Shown piece after piece: positions 23,396 to 34,121 of a stretch of 64,000 bases of DNA (position 1 is the stretch's first letter; every line of letters begins with the position of its first letter). Where the stretch lies: assembly GCF_023278565.1 (NCBI RefSeq), contig NC_064677.1, positions 6,076,001-6,140,000 of the forward strand. Reading direction: 5' to 3'. Position numbers and translations under genes: made by a program. The DNA comes from Colletotrichum lupini (taxonomy: Eukaryota > Ascomycota > Sordariomycetes > Glomerellales > Glomerellaceae). The notes under the pieces were generated by a model. The model was not told the origin of the DNA. It saw only the letters and a program-made list of their open reading frames with translations, and made no database searches.

Positions 23396-24053
23396 GCGCT
23401 TAGCGTGGATATCCCAGCGATGGTGGCTCCACCGCGGTTGGCAGTCCCGCAGTCGAGTCGGGAAGAAACGAGGCCGAAGGCTCGCGTCTCACAAGGCCGG
23501 TCCGATGTCTTCTGCTGAGCACGTTAGCATGAGACGATCAGAGACCGTGTTCTCTGAGAATTACAAGCTTGCCATCGTTCTCTCTTCACGGTTGACTCCA
23601 GCACCCCTAGTGCGTGGTGGTGGAAAACAGGAAGGAGCCACGCCCCTCGGAAAGGGACGAGATGCCGTAAAGTTACCTGTCGCCTGGCCGGTGCTTCCAC
23701 CTTGGGATCCGTCAAAGGATACCGAATGCAGGTACCTCAATTCAGGTTCCTAGATGTACCTAAGATGGCACTGGAAAATGAAAGCCACGACCGTCCTGGC
23801 CTGAATTGGAATGATTACATTATCATTTAATGACTACCTCAGGAACCAAACTCCACTTCAAACATCGCTCCGTTCGCCATTCTGTTTCCCCAACCAGCAT
23901 TAAATGATCCAACAAAGGGAAAAAAACCCAAGCAATAATTCCGCCCTCCGTCCCCAAACTCCAGGTTCCCGACATGTACCCTGTCTCTTGGTGTGTCTTA
24001 TGTACTGCGGCGGCGTGATGGGATGCACCAATTGCTAACACCTTCCTAGAAGT
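23396..24053. other. Intergenic region
   Basis: This 0.65 kb lies between tRNA-Phe and the proline-rich gene. It probably includes the 3' UTR of that gene. No gene is supported. Confidence 0.45.
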
Positions 24054-25925
24054 CTAGATGAACCCTACTCGGAATTCATCTGCAATACCAGTCGGGGCCC
24101 TTAGTCCAAAGTCTGGCCGTCTCGCGTCACCTCGCTCACGAGGCGGAGGAAGCACTGGAGGTGGACTCATTTGCTGAGCCTCTGCCTTTTCTTTCGGCGT
24201 CTGCGGTCTCTGGCTTCCGAACGTTGGGCTTGCCAACGGGCTCGGCAACGGCCAGTTTGCGTCGTTGGAGGCCTCGGGAATCAAGCTGTTCGGCGTGGGC
24301 GGCTGCGGCGACTGCATGCGAGGTGACACCATTGCGAAGTTTCCGTGGTGGACGTCCCGATCATCCCAGCTAGGAGGCTGATATTGCTGCGGGTTTGACG
24401 CCTTGCGCTGAAGCTCGACGGGCGGCGGAGGCTGTCGACGGTTTGCAGGTGTGACACCGTAGTTCCGCTCGCCCTCACCTGGTGCGACCCGTCTCGAGGT
24501 CGGCGGGGGTCCAAGGTATCCCTGTGGAGGGGAAGGAAGATCATCGCGAGATCGGCCACCAGAGTCTTTCCTCTCTCTGAGTTCTGGACCTTGTCGTTCA
24601 CGGCTATCGTACTGGACACGCTCTCCGTCTCTGGTCGGAGAGACCATTTCTCGAGCATCTGAATCCTGACGCTGTCTCGTAGGGGGCCAATCGTCCAGAG
24701 GCCGGGCAGGACTCCGCAGCGGTCCTTCATATGGTACCTGCTGCGGTCTGGGGGGCGGCAAGCCAGCGCTCCTGGGAGGTTCCGGCAGGATTTTCATTTC
24801 TGGCGGGCGCGGTCGCCTGGCGCTTCTTGGCGGTGGGCTAACTGGTATAACAGGACTTATCGGAATAATTGGGCTTTCCCGCTCTAGTGTTCGTCCTCGT
24901 TCCGCCATACCAAAGTCGAGTCCGGTAGGATCATTGTCGATATCCATGGAGAAGCTCTGCCTTCTTGGGGTGGTGATCGTGAGGGTGTCCCTCTTCGCGG
25001 CAACATTCTGGATGATTGGCCTGGGATAGAAATGATCCTCGTCGCTGGAACGTCCTGCCGACGCGGTTGGGGACGGGAGTGCGGCCGGCCGCGGCCTGTG
25101 AGCTTCACGAACAGCAGTGACTGCTGTCTTCGGTCTGAGATCTGTCCTCAATGGCGGGAGCGAGCCATTGATGGATTGAGGAGGCGAAGGTAAGGCCTTG
25201 TTGGGCGACAACGGAGCTGGAGTCAGTTTGTCATCCTTCGACGACTCTGACGGGTTCAGGTTGAATTCGAACTGCCCAAGTGGGCTTCGAGGTGCGTTGG
25301 CTGCGGTCGGTGTAGGCAGAGGCGATATATTGTTCGGAGAGTGATAACCGCTTGGTGCAGCACTCGGTGCCGGGCTGAGAGCTCCATCGCTCCTAGGGCC
25401 AGCACCATCACGAGCAAAGTGGACGTCGAGAGGGTTGACCCAAGCCTTGGCCCGGGCCGAGTTTGGTGTTCCTGGTCTGCTTCCTGATCCATTGCCACCG
25501 GTGATGATCGGTGGAGATGCGATGTTGTTCAAGCTGGTCACAGAAGTGTTGTTCCAACGCATATTCAAATTTGCCTCAGATCCAACAGGCCGAATACCCT
25601 TGACGCCGGGTGCACCCAGATCGACTAGGGAAGATGAGCCGCCATTGAGGTACGGCGCATTCGGATGACGGAAGTTGGCGGCGAAACTTTTGTTCGACAT
25701 GGCTGTGCCGGGGCGAGATCCGTTGATGAGAATGGGACGGTCCAGATCTTTTCCGAAGAATTGCCCTTGACCAAGCGTGTTTTGGTCAATTTTCTTCCAT
25801 TGAGGCTTCATCTCAGCCTTCTCAGCAGGTTTCCTTCACAAAGTCAGTTTGCAGATCCACGACAGAGGGCTGGGAGCGCACTTTTTCTTATCGGCCCCGA
25901 GTTTCAGCCCGAAAAAAGACACCAT
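24054..25925 (-). CDS. Conserved proline/serine-rich disordered protein
   Basis: Exon 1 is 25882-25925 and exon 2 is 24054-25833, 607 residues in all. The 48 nt intron has a GTGCGC donor, a CTGAC branch motif and a GAAG acceptor, and gives MVSFFGLKLGADKKKK joined to PAEKAEMKPQWKKIDQ. The N-terminal 60 residues are ordered-looking and basic. The rest is rich in Pro, Ser and Arg with many SP/PP motifs, suitable for kinase or SH3/WW-domain contacts, and it ends GIADEFRVGFI. No catalytic domain or membrane segment is seen. It looks like a conserved fungal scaffold of unknown role. The start choice rests on the short first exon; ATG 25811 is the alternative. Confidence 0.75.
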
Positions 25926-28900
25926 GGTTGCGTTATGAAAAGGGTATCAAGAAACTACGTTGGTTAGTCGGATCGACCTTCGAAGCGAGATGGAGGGGTT
26001 GGTGAGGGGCATACAGAACAAAAGAAGGGCATAAAAAAGCTGTGAGCTATGCACAGAGAGTGATAGAATGGGCCCAATCCCGGCAATAGACGTCCAGGTC
26101 AACAATCGAACGAGTATGGCTATGCGAAATGAAGGAAGAACCAGTTCGAGGGAATTGAACAATTGGTGAAAAGTGCTTGCCACGGCTCCAAAATCGAGCA
26201 CTCGGAGGCGTAGAAGGCGACCGAGCAGGAACAATGGTGTCGTGAAAAGAGAGGAAGAGCGGCAGTGGTTATTGCATACGTGCCATGTCGCGTCTTTTCC
26301 GAATGAAAGTGCTCAAGTTGTGGAGGCAGCGTTGGGTGATGGACAAGGGCGACGATCCTTATTCGCGGCCCCAAGCAATTGATCCGTCACAAGATCAGGG
26401 GCCCAGCAGTAATAACGTCCGGAAGAGGGAGGCCAGGATGGGCGAGCTGCCCAGATCAGTGACAGGGCAGAGCTCCGGTGGAGTGGACTCTGGATCGAGA
26501 CAAGGTTGAGAGAGGGCTTGAGTTTTCGAGCGGAAAAGCAACAAGTGTAGTGAGTCTCTTCTTGGCGGGATGTATGTGATAAAGAGCGATGAGACTGATA
26601 TCGATCCCTTGCAAAACAAGTCTACAATAGCCACCAGCAAGGAGTCGAGAAAGAGCAAAGAGATGGTGGAAGTTTGTGAAGGGCTGAGGCGAGGAACGAC
26701 GGGAAACAAAAGTCTAAGGAAACGAACCTGCGATGGGGACCTTAACCGGAGCAGACCGAGCTATTGCGACGTCGCCGCTGTCGCCAACGAAGGGTGGACC
26801 ACGACCGACTGCAGTGTGGAGATGAGAACAGGCCCTCTCCCAGGCACATTTTCCCTCTTTGGATTGGTGTTTAATGAAACGGCAGCCCGGTGAGAGCGCG
26901 ACACACAGCGATGCTGCACACGTTCCTCCTGCTGGGGATTGGTGGCCGTATTGGCAAATGTACGCAGTATGTGCAATTTCGCACTTTTCCCCCTTTGACG
27001 TAGCTTCATATTATCGGGGATAGGGCCTCCACGCGCGCACGTCAACAGCTCGAGTGGGGGAGGTCGTCTGAAGGAGGTTCAAGGGGGGAAAAGAAGAAGG
27101 GGGGACGAATCCTTTTCGCTGCAGCTGCAAGGAGTTCGCAGGCACTTCATCCAGATTCGCACCCACACTCGCACCAGTGACGAAGTTCGGATGACCTGCA
27201 AAGGGAGAGACGGCCAAGACCCCTGAAAAAAAAAGGATATAACGACCCTTATGCGATTCCAAACCCGAAGACATTGGACAAGAACGCGTGATGGGCCACT
27301 TTGGAGGTTCCACGATAAGCATCATACAGTTTGATAAGACGCAATCCCCCGGAAAATACCACCCCAATAGAGTCCAGGATCAAGGGTGTTGCGAGATTCA
27401 ACACCCGTGGACTCATCTCTTTTTCGAAGTTTCTACGGCTTCTCTCATTCGAAAATCTTTCGTTAGCCCACCGCCGGCCGCAGATTTAATGTCTGCGGGT
27501 TCTGCATTTCTGCAGAGTTCGGCCAACTGAAAGGTACATTACTCGAGATACTCACCGTACCTAAAATTCTTGGATTGCCCGAAGCTTATTATGTTTGGTG
27601 CTAATTCGGGGGGGTAAATACCTAGGCAAGGGGGGTAAGAGAGGGGAGGGCATTTTCACCAGGGCCATGCAGAAGAAACGAGATGCGATGCCAAACCAAC
27701 GGTACGTACCTCATAGAAAAAGGGGTTTCCCCTGTGTCCCTGGACTAAGAAGCTCTTTTTTAGCTTGCATGCTCTTTCTGGGCCGGCTTCTCCATCCGAG
27801 CAACGAAAGACCTTGAAACTTATTTGTTCCCCAGGCCAGGTTGATACATCACTGCCGTGTTGATCCATTGACGAAACGAAACAAACATGGAGTCGATGGA
27901 GCCCGATGGCACCCTAGAAGCCCAAATACTGCGTAAACCCCCGACCACTGAGGAACCTTTCTCCGTGACGACGAACTCGATGCCGAGGTGGGAAAGCATA
28001 TCCACGTCCTATCAAGGGAAGTGACATCAGAATCTCTCCGTCACAGGTGGATCGTCGACGTCAAAACGTGTCCGAACTTCAATGAAGATCTACGGGCGAG
28101 CACGACACCTTTTTTCTCGTATTGCCTGCAGAAGTCTGTGGGCATATCCAAGGGACAAGAAACCCTCCACCGGATCGACAATGCTCCTTACGCGGGCAGC
28201 CGCCCTGCTAAGGGCGGACTTGGAAGTTGATTCATTCGTCTCTCTTGAACAACACCCCACATGCTGGTACCAGCACATGCGTAGATTATTTACCTTGCGG
28301 TACTAAGATCACGCTAGAGTCCAAGGTAGAGTGCGCTTCTTCTTCTTCATGCCGTCCCTTATCTTGGGTCCTTGATGCAGGCTACAACAAGACCAGAATA
28401 AGAAATAGGTCAGGGCCCAGATCTAGGGAGGAGACGCACAACGCATGAACAGGACGACGCGCCATGTTCCGCCCCCTTGGATCCCGACCACCCATATACT
28501 GAAGGAAAACCCACCAGGCTTAAGTCGGACGACTTTGCATCTGTTTTTTCGGTTCCAACTTTTGCGCAGCGCTTCAGCTGACAGTTCTGTCAATAGCGTC
28601 GCCGCCCGTGATGCCACCTGCACCCTGAAAAAGACAAGAGGTCGGCCCGCGCCAGCTAACCACAACTAATGCACTTCGCTCGGGCTTCGACCATCGTCGG
28701 TTGGAGAAGGGGCATCGGAAAAAAGGTTGACCGAAAGAAAAACTCTTACATACGCTACTGGGAAGAGATCCAGATCCGACCAAGTTTCGAGTCTGGGTGC
28801 TCCTCCCGACCATATTTCTGTCAATCTCGAAATCGCCTTTTGGCTTGCGTGGCTTGCCTCATCTCGCGGCCTCTGCCGTGCGCCACAGTAGTACACGACA

Positions 28901-29600
28901 GACGACGAAAGCATGCAAAGGGGTGACAGGGAAAGGAGGTTCGCCGCAGAGGGCTACCATCGTGGTTGCCCACATGCACTTTAGACTCCCGCCGTCTAGA
29001 AAGGATGGACTCGGTGCCCGGACGATGATCGTATCTGCCGGTGAGCACCCGATACGAGGTTCGGTTTGCGTCCTTCAGGTGAGTGAGTGACACTGACAGG
29101 TCCGTCGACACACACTCGACAGCAGCGAACTAAGCGTAGTAGGTACCCAGAAAACATGGACCGAGCACATCGAACAGGAGATCCTGACTCGGTTTTAGTT
29201 CAGACGCAACGTGAGAAGTGAGTATGTGTCTTATGCTTGATCATTGCTAGTCTATCGTGTAAGAATTTCCCCCCTGTTGCGAATCATCCTTGCGGCATAC
29301 CTTATAATCGTGCCCGTAACCCACCTGTCTGGCTCTCTCTCTGTGCCGTTATTCACATCCTAGTATAAAGTCTCGTCTAGTCTAGACTAGAGCATACATT
29401 GCTTGCAACCCCCGCCCATGACAAGCAAACAAATCGGGGAGGGGCTCCGACCCTTTTCAAAACAAAAACTCCTACCGAGTGACCCAATATACCTCATGCT
29501 CAAAACAATCTTAATAGATAAACAATGCAAACAGAACCCAAGCTATCAACCATCCCAAGGAGGCGATCCCATCTCTATATTACCAAGTAGTCCATGTCGC
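25926..29600. other. 3.7 kb intergenic region
   Basis: This lies upstream of the proline-rich gene and downstream of the phosphoesterase gene. GC content is ordinary, and frames are short and overlapping on both strands. A perfect 16 bp palindrome lies at 29376-29391. I see no tRNA, transposon end or spliced gene I can defend, though a non-coding transcript or a long 5' leader could be here. Confidence 0.45.
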
Positions 29601-31523
29601 TCAGCAGTCTCCCTTCCAGTTCTCCTTGATCCACTCGCCCATCTTGTACGTCAGGGTCTCGTCGGACCAGCTCAGCACGTCATTCTCGCTATACTCGCCC
29701 CCGCTGAACTTGAGCGCGACAATGATCCACTGCAGGATGAAGTCGATGAAGACGAGGTCCACCTTATCCGGCTCGCCCTCTTTGGGGAAGCCGATCTCCG
29801 TCTGGATACAGTTGGGGACCTCGTAAAAGGTGATGGGGGAGTGTTCCGTGTCGTCGCCGTCGGTGCCGATGTCGTCCTTTGTGGTGTAGCCGCCAATGAG
29901 GTCCGGCTTCTTGGACTTGTCGTCATCGTCAATGTTGGAAAGAGGTTGTTGGTTGTCGGCGGGCGTGTGGCGGAGTTCCAGGCGGCGGGGTTCGCCGTCC
30001 GTTTGTGCGCTCTTCTCCGTTTTAAGCATGACCATGTCGTTCTTGGGGTACATCATCTCGGGTATGTTCATGAATCGGACGTCGCTCGTGCCCGCCGTCT
30101 CCTGGAAAATCTTGCCAGCCTTGTTGAGGAGGTCGATGACGCGCTTGGCGACGGGGTAGGGCACGTCGGGGATGTACTTGAAGGTGCTCGTAAAGGGGGA
30201 GACGATGTAGGTGCTGTCCTTTGTGAAGGCGCCCTTGAAGATGTCGAAGCGGAGGCCGCCCGTGTTGACGATGGCCAGGCGCGGCACGTCTTTCCTGTCG
30301 TCCTTGTGGATCACGTCCGGGAGGACCTGCGTCTCGAGCCAGGTGAAGATACTGTCGTCGCCGGGGTAGGCGGCGCGGTTGACCCACAGGTCCTGAGGCG
30401 CGCAGCCGTACTTGTAATCCAGGTCGAGGGCCTTGCGAGCTTTGGTGATGAGCTTGCTGACGTTCTTGCCGTGCTCTGTCGGGAAGGTCGTCTCGTTGAG
30501 GCCGGTGTGGTGGTAGAGGCCCAGCAGATTGTTGTCGATGTACTTTCTCGTAAAGGAGACTGATGCCGCGGCCTCATCCGAGACCTCATCTGCCGACTTT
30601 GACTTCTTCTTGACGTTGTTGACGGACATCCACCCGATGGTCTCGCCGTACCGACCGCTGGCGATGGCGTACGCCTCCCTGTCAAAAGAGAGCGCGTCGC
30701 GGACGTGGGCGTGGCCGCCGAAGAAGGCAATGGGCGCGAACCAGGCTTCCTTACGCAGGGCGGTGAAGATGGCCTTGAACTCGGGCATGCGCAGGCCAAC
30801 GTGGCCGATGACGACAAAGAGGTCGGGCTTCTCCTCGCGCAGCATCGTCTTGAACCATTCCTCCTTGACCGTGTCCTCGACCGGCTGGACGACCGTGTTG
30901 TTTGCGTTACCCGTGAAGTCGAAGAGGAAGCCGAGAGCGACAACGTTGAGCCCCTGGTTCTTCGTCTTGAACTTGCGGTAGCGCTTGGCCTGCGGGACTC
31001 GGTCACCCGTTTTTGGGTCGATGTAGTCGAGGTTACTCGCAATGTAGTTTTCTCTGTAATTCGGCACCGTGATGTCGTGCTCGCGCTGAGCGGCGTCGGC
31101 TTGGTAGAGCTCGTGGTTGCCTGTGCAGATGACGTCGACGGTCTGCTCTTTGAAGATGTCGTAGGTGAAGAGGCCTTTCGGGGAGGAGGCGTCGTAGAGG
31201 CCGTTGCCTTCTACGCGGTCGCCCGTGTCGATGACGAGGAGATCGACGCCTTGCTCGTCGGCCTTGCGGCGCATGTGCTCGGCAAAGGAGACGTAGTCGC
31301 CCCAGTCGGCCGAGTATTGTGGCTCGAGGAGGTGGCCGCCGAGCCAGCCGTGGATGTCGGTGGTGTGGAGGAAGTTGATTTGACCCCAGGTTAGGTCGCG
31401 CATCGGGGCGGGGACAGGGGAGGCGGCGCCAGGTTGGGCGGCTGAGGCGAGGGGGAGGTAGAGAGCTGCTGCTGCGGCCGCGGCCGTGAGGACTGAGGGT
31501 GGTGATGACCGGTGTTTCGCCAT
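29601..31523 (-). CDS. Secreted calcineurin-like metallophosphoesterase / 5'-nucleotidase (YHR202W-like)
   Basis: A single exon of 640 residues starts at the ATG giving MAKHRSS. A hydrophobic signal peptide covers residues 1-29 (poly-Ala core). The upstream extension begins only from TTG. Metal-site motifs come in the family order: TTDIH (56-58), DTGDRVEGN (99-107), TGNHE (134-138), GHVGLR, and GGHAHVRD. The C-terminal 5'-nucleotidase-type domain has NTGGLRFDIFKG. Several N-x-S/T sites (NNT, NVS, NET) fit a secreted or vacuolar glycoprotein. Related fungal proteins, including yeast YHR202W, act on nucleotides or phosphate esters; the substrate here is inferred. The last 150 residues include a charged low-complexity loop (DDDDKSKK). 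The protein ends in Cys. Confidence 0.88.
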   Translation of the reverse strand: MAKHRSSPPSVLTAAAAAAALYLPLASAAQPGAASPVPAPMRDLTWGQINFLHTTDIHGWLGGHLLEPQYSADWGDYVSFAEHMRRKADEQGVDLLVIDTGDRVEGNGLYDASSPKGLFTYDIFKEQTVDVICTGNHELYQADAAQREHDITVPNYRENYIASNLDYIDPKTGDRVPQAKRYRKFKTKNQGLNVVALGFLFDFTGNANNTVVQPVEDTVKEEWFKTMLREEKPDLFVVIGHVGLRMPEFKAIFTALRKEAWFAPIAFFGGHAHVRDALSFDREAYAIASGRYGETIGWMSVNNVKKKSKSADEVSDEAAASVSFTRKYIDNNLLGLYHHTGLNETTFPTEHGKNVSKLITKARKALDLDYKYGCAPQDLWVNRAAYPGDDSIFTWLETQVLPDVIHKDDRKDVPRLAIVNTGGLRFDIFKGAFTKDSTYIVSPFTSTFKYIPDVPYPVAKRVIDLLNKAGKIFQETAGTSDVRFMNIPEMMYPKNDMVMLKTEKSAQTDGEPRRLELRHTPADNQQPLSNIDDDDKSKKPDLIGGYTTKDDIGTDGDDTEHSPITFYEVPNCIQTEIGFPKEGEPDKVDLVFIDFILQWIIVALKFSGGEYSENDVLSWSDETLTYKMGEWIKENWKGDC

Positions 31524-32110
31524 GGCTGTGATGTTTGTATGTGGTTGTCGGGTTCGGTTGATGGGAGGAAGAATGAAAGAAGCTGAGGAACTCGGGGAGA
31601 TAGAAACTACAACCCGTTCGCTTCGCCTTCTTGCGGGGGAGGAGACTGGGAATGCTGAGAGGCCAGACCGGCTTAACGTGATGCGTTGGCGAGTCACGGT
31701 CACGGGTGCCTGAAGGTGCGGCTGCGGATAGATAGAGAGCTTCCTGAAGCTGTCTCCGATGGGTGCCCCGGACAACCTGACCCGCTACGTCAGCGACGAT
31801 CTCTCAAGGTTCTTGTTAGGATGCCACTCGCTTATCTGGACTGATGAGCGCGAAATGGGGGGTAGAAGACTAACAGATACGAGCTGGGAGGTATCTGAAA
31901 CTGTCATGGTACCAGATGGCAGAGCTGGGGGTGCGGGTCCACGCGCCCGGAACGATCCCCGGGCCTGCATAGGTACGTACCGGGCTGAATGGTAGTTGAG
32001 CTTGGGCCATTAGGTACCCGTCGGCTAACGTTAGGTCCGCCGTCCGGATGACATTCCCTCATCCTGTGAGCCGCGGCTAGCCACAGCCACAGCCACAGGC
32101 AGGGGCATAG
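31524..32110. promoter_or_regulatory. Upstream region of the phosphoesterase gene
   Basis: This is ordinary-composition DNA before the AT block. It includes a short CCACAG tandem repeat (about 32081-32098) and GTACC-type words. No further gene is supported. Confidence 0.4.
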
Positions 32111-32690
32111 CCACATGAATATAACTATACTACATACTATTTTAATAGCCTTATAAGTAAATAAATAAATAAATGATATAAAATTAGTTTCTATTATATA
32201 TCTAGCCTCTATATAATGTATTAATATAAAGAGATTTATAATTAATAACTTGACTAATTTAAATTAATATTTTTAAAATAAAGTACTATTTTTTTTTTAA
32301 TTCTTATATCTATATTACGGCCCAACCATTTAGGTGCTAGCCAGCGTACTTATATAGTATAGAATAGGAGATAATAAGATCAGAGTTATTATTATTAAAG
32401 CTTTTGCTTTATATTATAGTTAGTTATTTTAACTTATTTAGAATATAATAATAACTCTACACTACGTTAGAGAGTTATAAGTTTAATTTCTATACGTCGT
32501 ATTAATAATATAATTATACCTCCTATACTATATAGGGCGTCCTAACTATAAATAGTATATATAAGACTAGTTACCTTGTATTACTATTAGAGCTTCCCTA
32601 CTTATACCCGTAATATATCCGATTAGTCCTCGGTATAGGGATATACCTTTTAGAGGGAAGACATAGTATCTCGGTCTAAAGTTCGTCGAT
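32111..32690. repeat. AT-rich RIP-type block
   Basis: The composition switches abruptly to TA-rich DNA with stop codons in all frames, and back near 32690. It resembles the mutated retrotransposon 1.2 kb to the right but shares no visible terminal repeat with it. It is probably a fragment of another decayed element. Confidence 0.55.
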
Positions 32691-33524
32691 TTCTCCCTTG
32701 GCTTTCACTAAGGATTCTTCACTGCCTTGCCTCCTACTTAGGTAGTCGAGGGGCCTCTCAACTTTGCGCGCGCACGAACTTTTGGGTTCGGCACTCATGT
32801 CATTTCTCTATGCTAATTAATAACCCGAAGTCGGGGTAGTTTGATGCGAACCATCTGGGGTAATGCTCTAATATACGAGAACCCCACACGGCATATGTGA
32901 CACCCTTGCATTTCTCACTCTGTATCGCAATCTTCTTACCGGAAATGCTGTGATGCCATAGGTCTAGTTCCCGGAAGTACCTCCTCGACGTCTTGGCCAG
33001 GTTCGACCATTCCGCTTATACCTATTATAGCGCTTTTAGTCCTCAAGAAAGGCGAAGATCCCCTGTAGCACTAACGTTAATCCAAGCGGACTCTCGAGCT
33101 GTGGAATAGCCCCTTGAGTTACGTTTCGGCGAGTTGTTGCCTCACCTGTACATTCGCAGCAGCTTGAACAACGGCGCGTCTCCCCCATTTTACCTGGGCT
33201 AGCTCAATACTTCGTATTCAATTCCACGTTCCCTTCCTCAACAACATTTCACCCTATCTTCGGCGTTATTGACTTTGAGTAAATACTTAGTTTACCTACG
33301 TGTAGTCCAGAACCTTCCCCGCATGAAAGTCCTGCCTAAACATCGCTCTGGAGTTCGCATAGAATTCGAATACGATCCAACAGGCATCGATCATATAATG
33401 AGCTACTAGCAATGATGCCAGGGCGGTGGTTCTCGTCCCTATCTAAGCCGACATAAATGCGGGGAGCACCTAGAGACTATCATATTCACCCGATCATATC
33501 GACTCAAATTGACAGGAAGCAAAG
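32691..33524. other. Intergenic region upstream of the rhamnosidase
   Basis: Composition is mixed and no long frame is present. It contains the distal promoter of the GH78 gene. I see nothing else I can support. Confidence 0.45.
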
Positions 33525-33531
33525 TATAAAT
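33525..33531 (+). promoter_or_regulatory. TATA box of the rhamnosidase gene
   Basis: TATAAAT lies 87-93 bp before the ATG at 33618, followed by a CT-rich leader (about 33567-33610). The core promoter of the interrupted gene looks intact. Confidence 0.5.
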
Positions 33532-33911
33532 GGATGTAGTCAAGCAGTTGCAACTATTATCGCTTACTCCTTCATCTCCCGCCACTCATTCACCTTTCTC
33601 ATACCTCACCTGGCACCATGTCTGTCAGTATCTTTGATCTACAGTTCGAGCAACATCGCTCCGCGTTGGGTATACACCAAACTACACCCCGGATATCCTG
33701 GCGATTTGAAGGCGACGCCGCTAATTGGACTCAACTCGGGTACGATCTTGAGGTTACGAAACAAGGTATAACCGAAGTCTTCCACGTCGAATCTGCTGAC
33801 TCCGTATTCGTCCCATGGCCTACTGTTCAGCTGAGCGAAGGTGAATCTGCCTCCGTACGTGCTAAGGCATATGGGCACAATGGCCAGCCGGAGACTTCCT
33901 GGTCAAAGTCC

Positions 33912-33916
33912 GTTAC
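33912..33916 (+). repeat. Target site duplication, left copy
   Basis: GTTAC directly before the left LTR is repeated at 41340-41344 directly after the right LTR. Five bases is the usual duplication for Ty1/Copia elements. Confidence 0.9.
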
Positions 33917-34121
33917 TATCGGATTAGAAGTCTAATTCGACCGCAGCATACAGCCGACTGCGCAGGGGCTAATTGGGGGCCCTATTTACGATTATCGTAG
34001 CTAGCCTAACCTACGGTTAGAACCTCCTTTTTATACTTACTACGTAGATATTTAGATAGTTTAATTAATCTCTTCGTTAACTACGGTTCGAACTAACTAC
34101 TTTATAATAAGAATACTAATA
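33917..34121 (+). repeat. Left LTR (205 bp)
   Basis: It aligns without gaps to 41135-41339, with about 20 differences, all transitions. It starts TATCGGATTAGAAG (ancestrally probably TG) and ends ATACTAATA (ancestrally probably CA). Its outer part is the better preserved. Confidence 0.92.

Noticed and set aside
29403..31394. Long plus-strand frames of 229 and 386 codons
   Set aside because: Both are antisense to the phosphoesterase, whose metal-site motifs are all present and ordered.
31524..31775. N-terminal extension of the phosphoesterase
   Set aside because: It needs a TTG start and would bury the clear signal peptide that begins at 31523.
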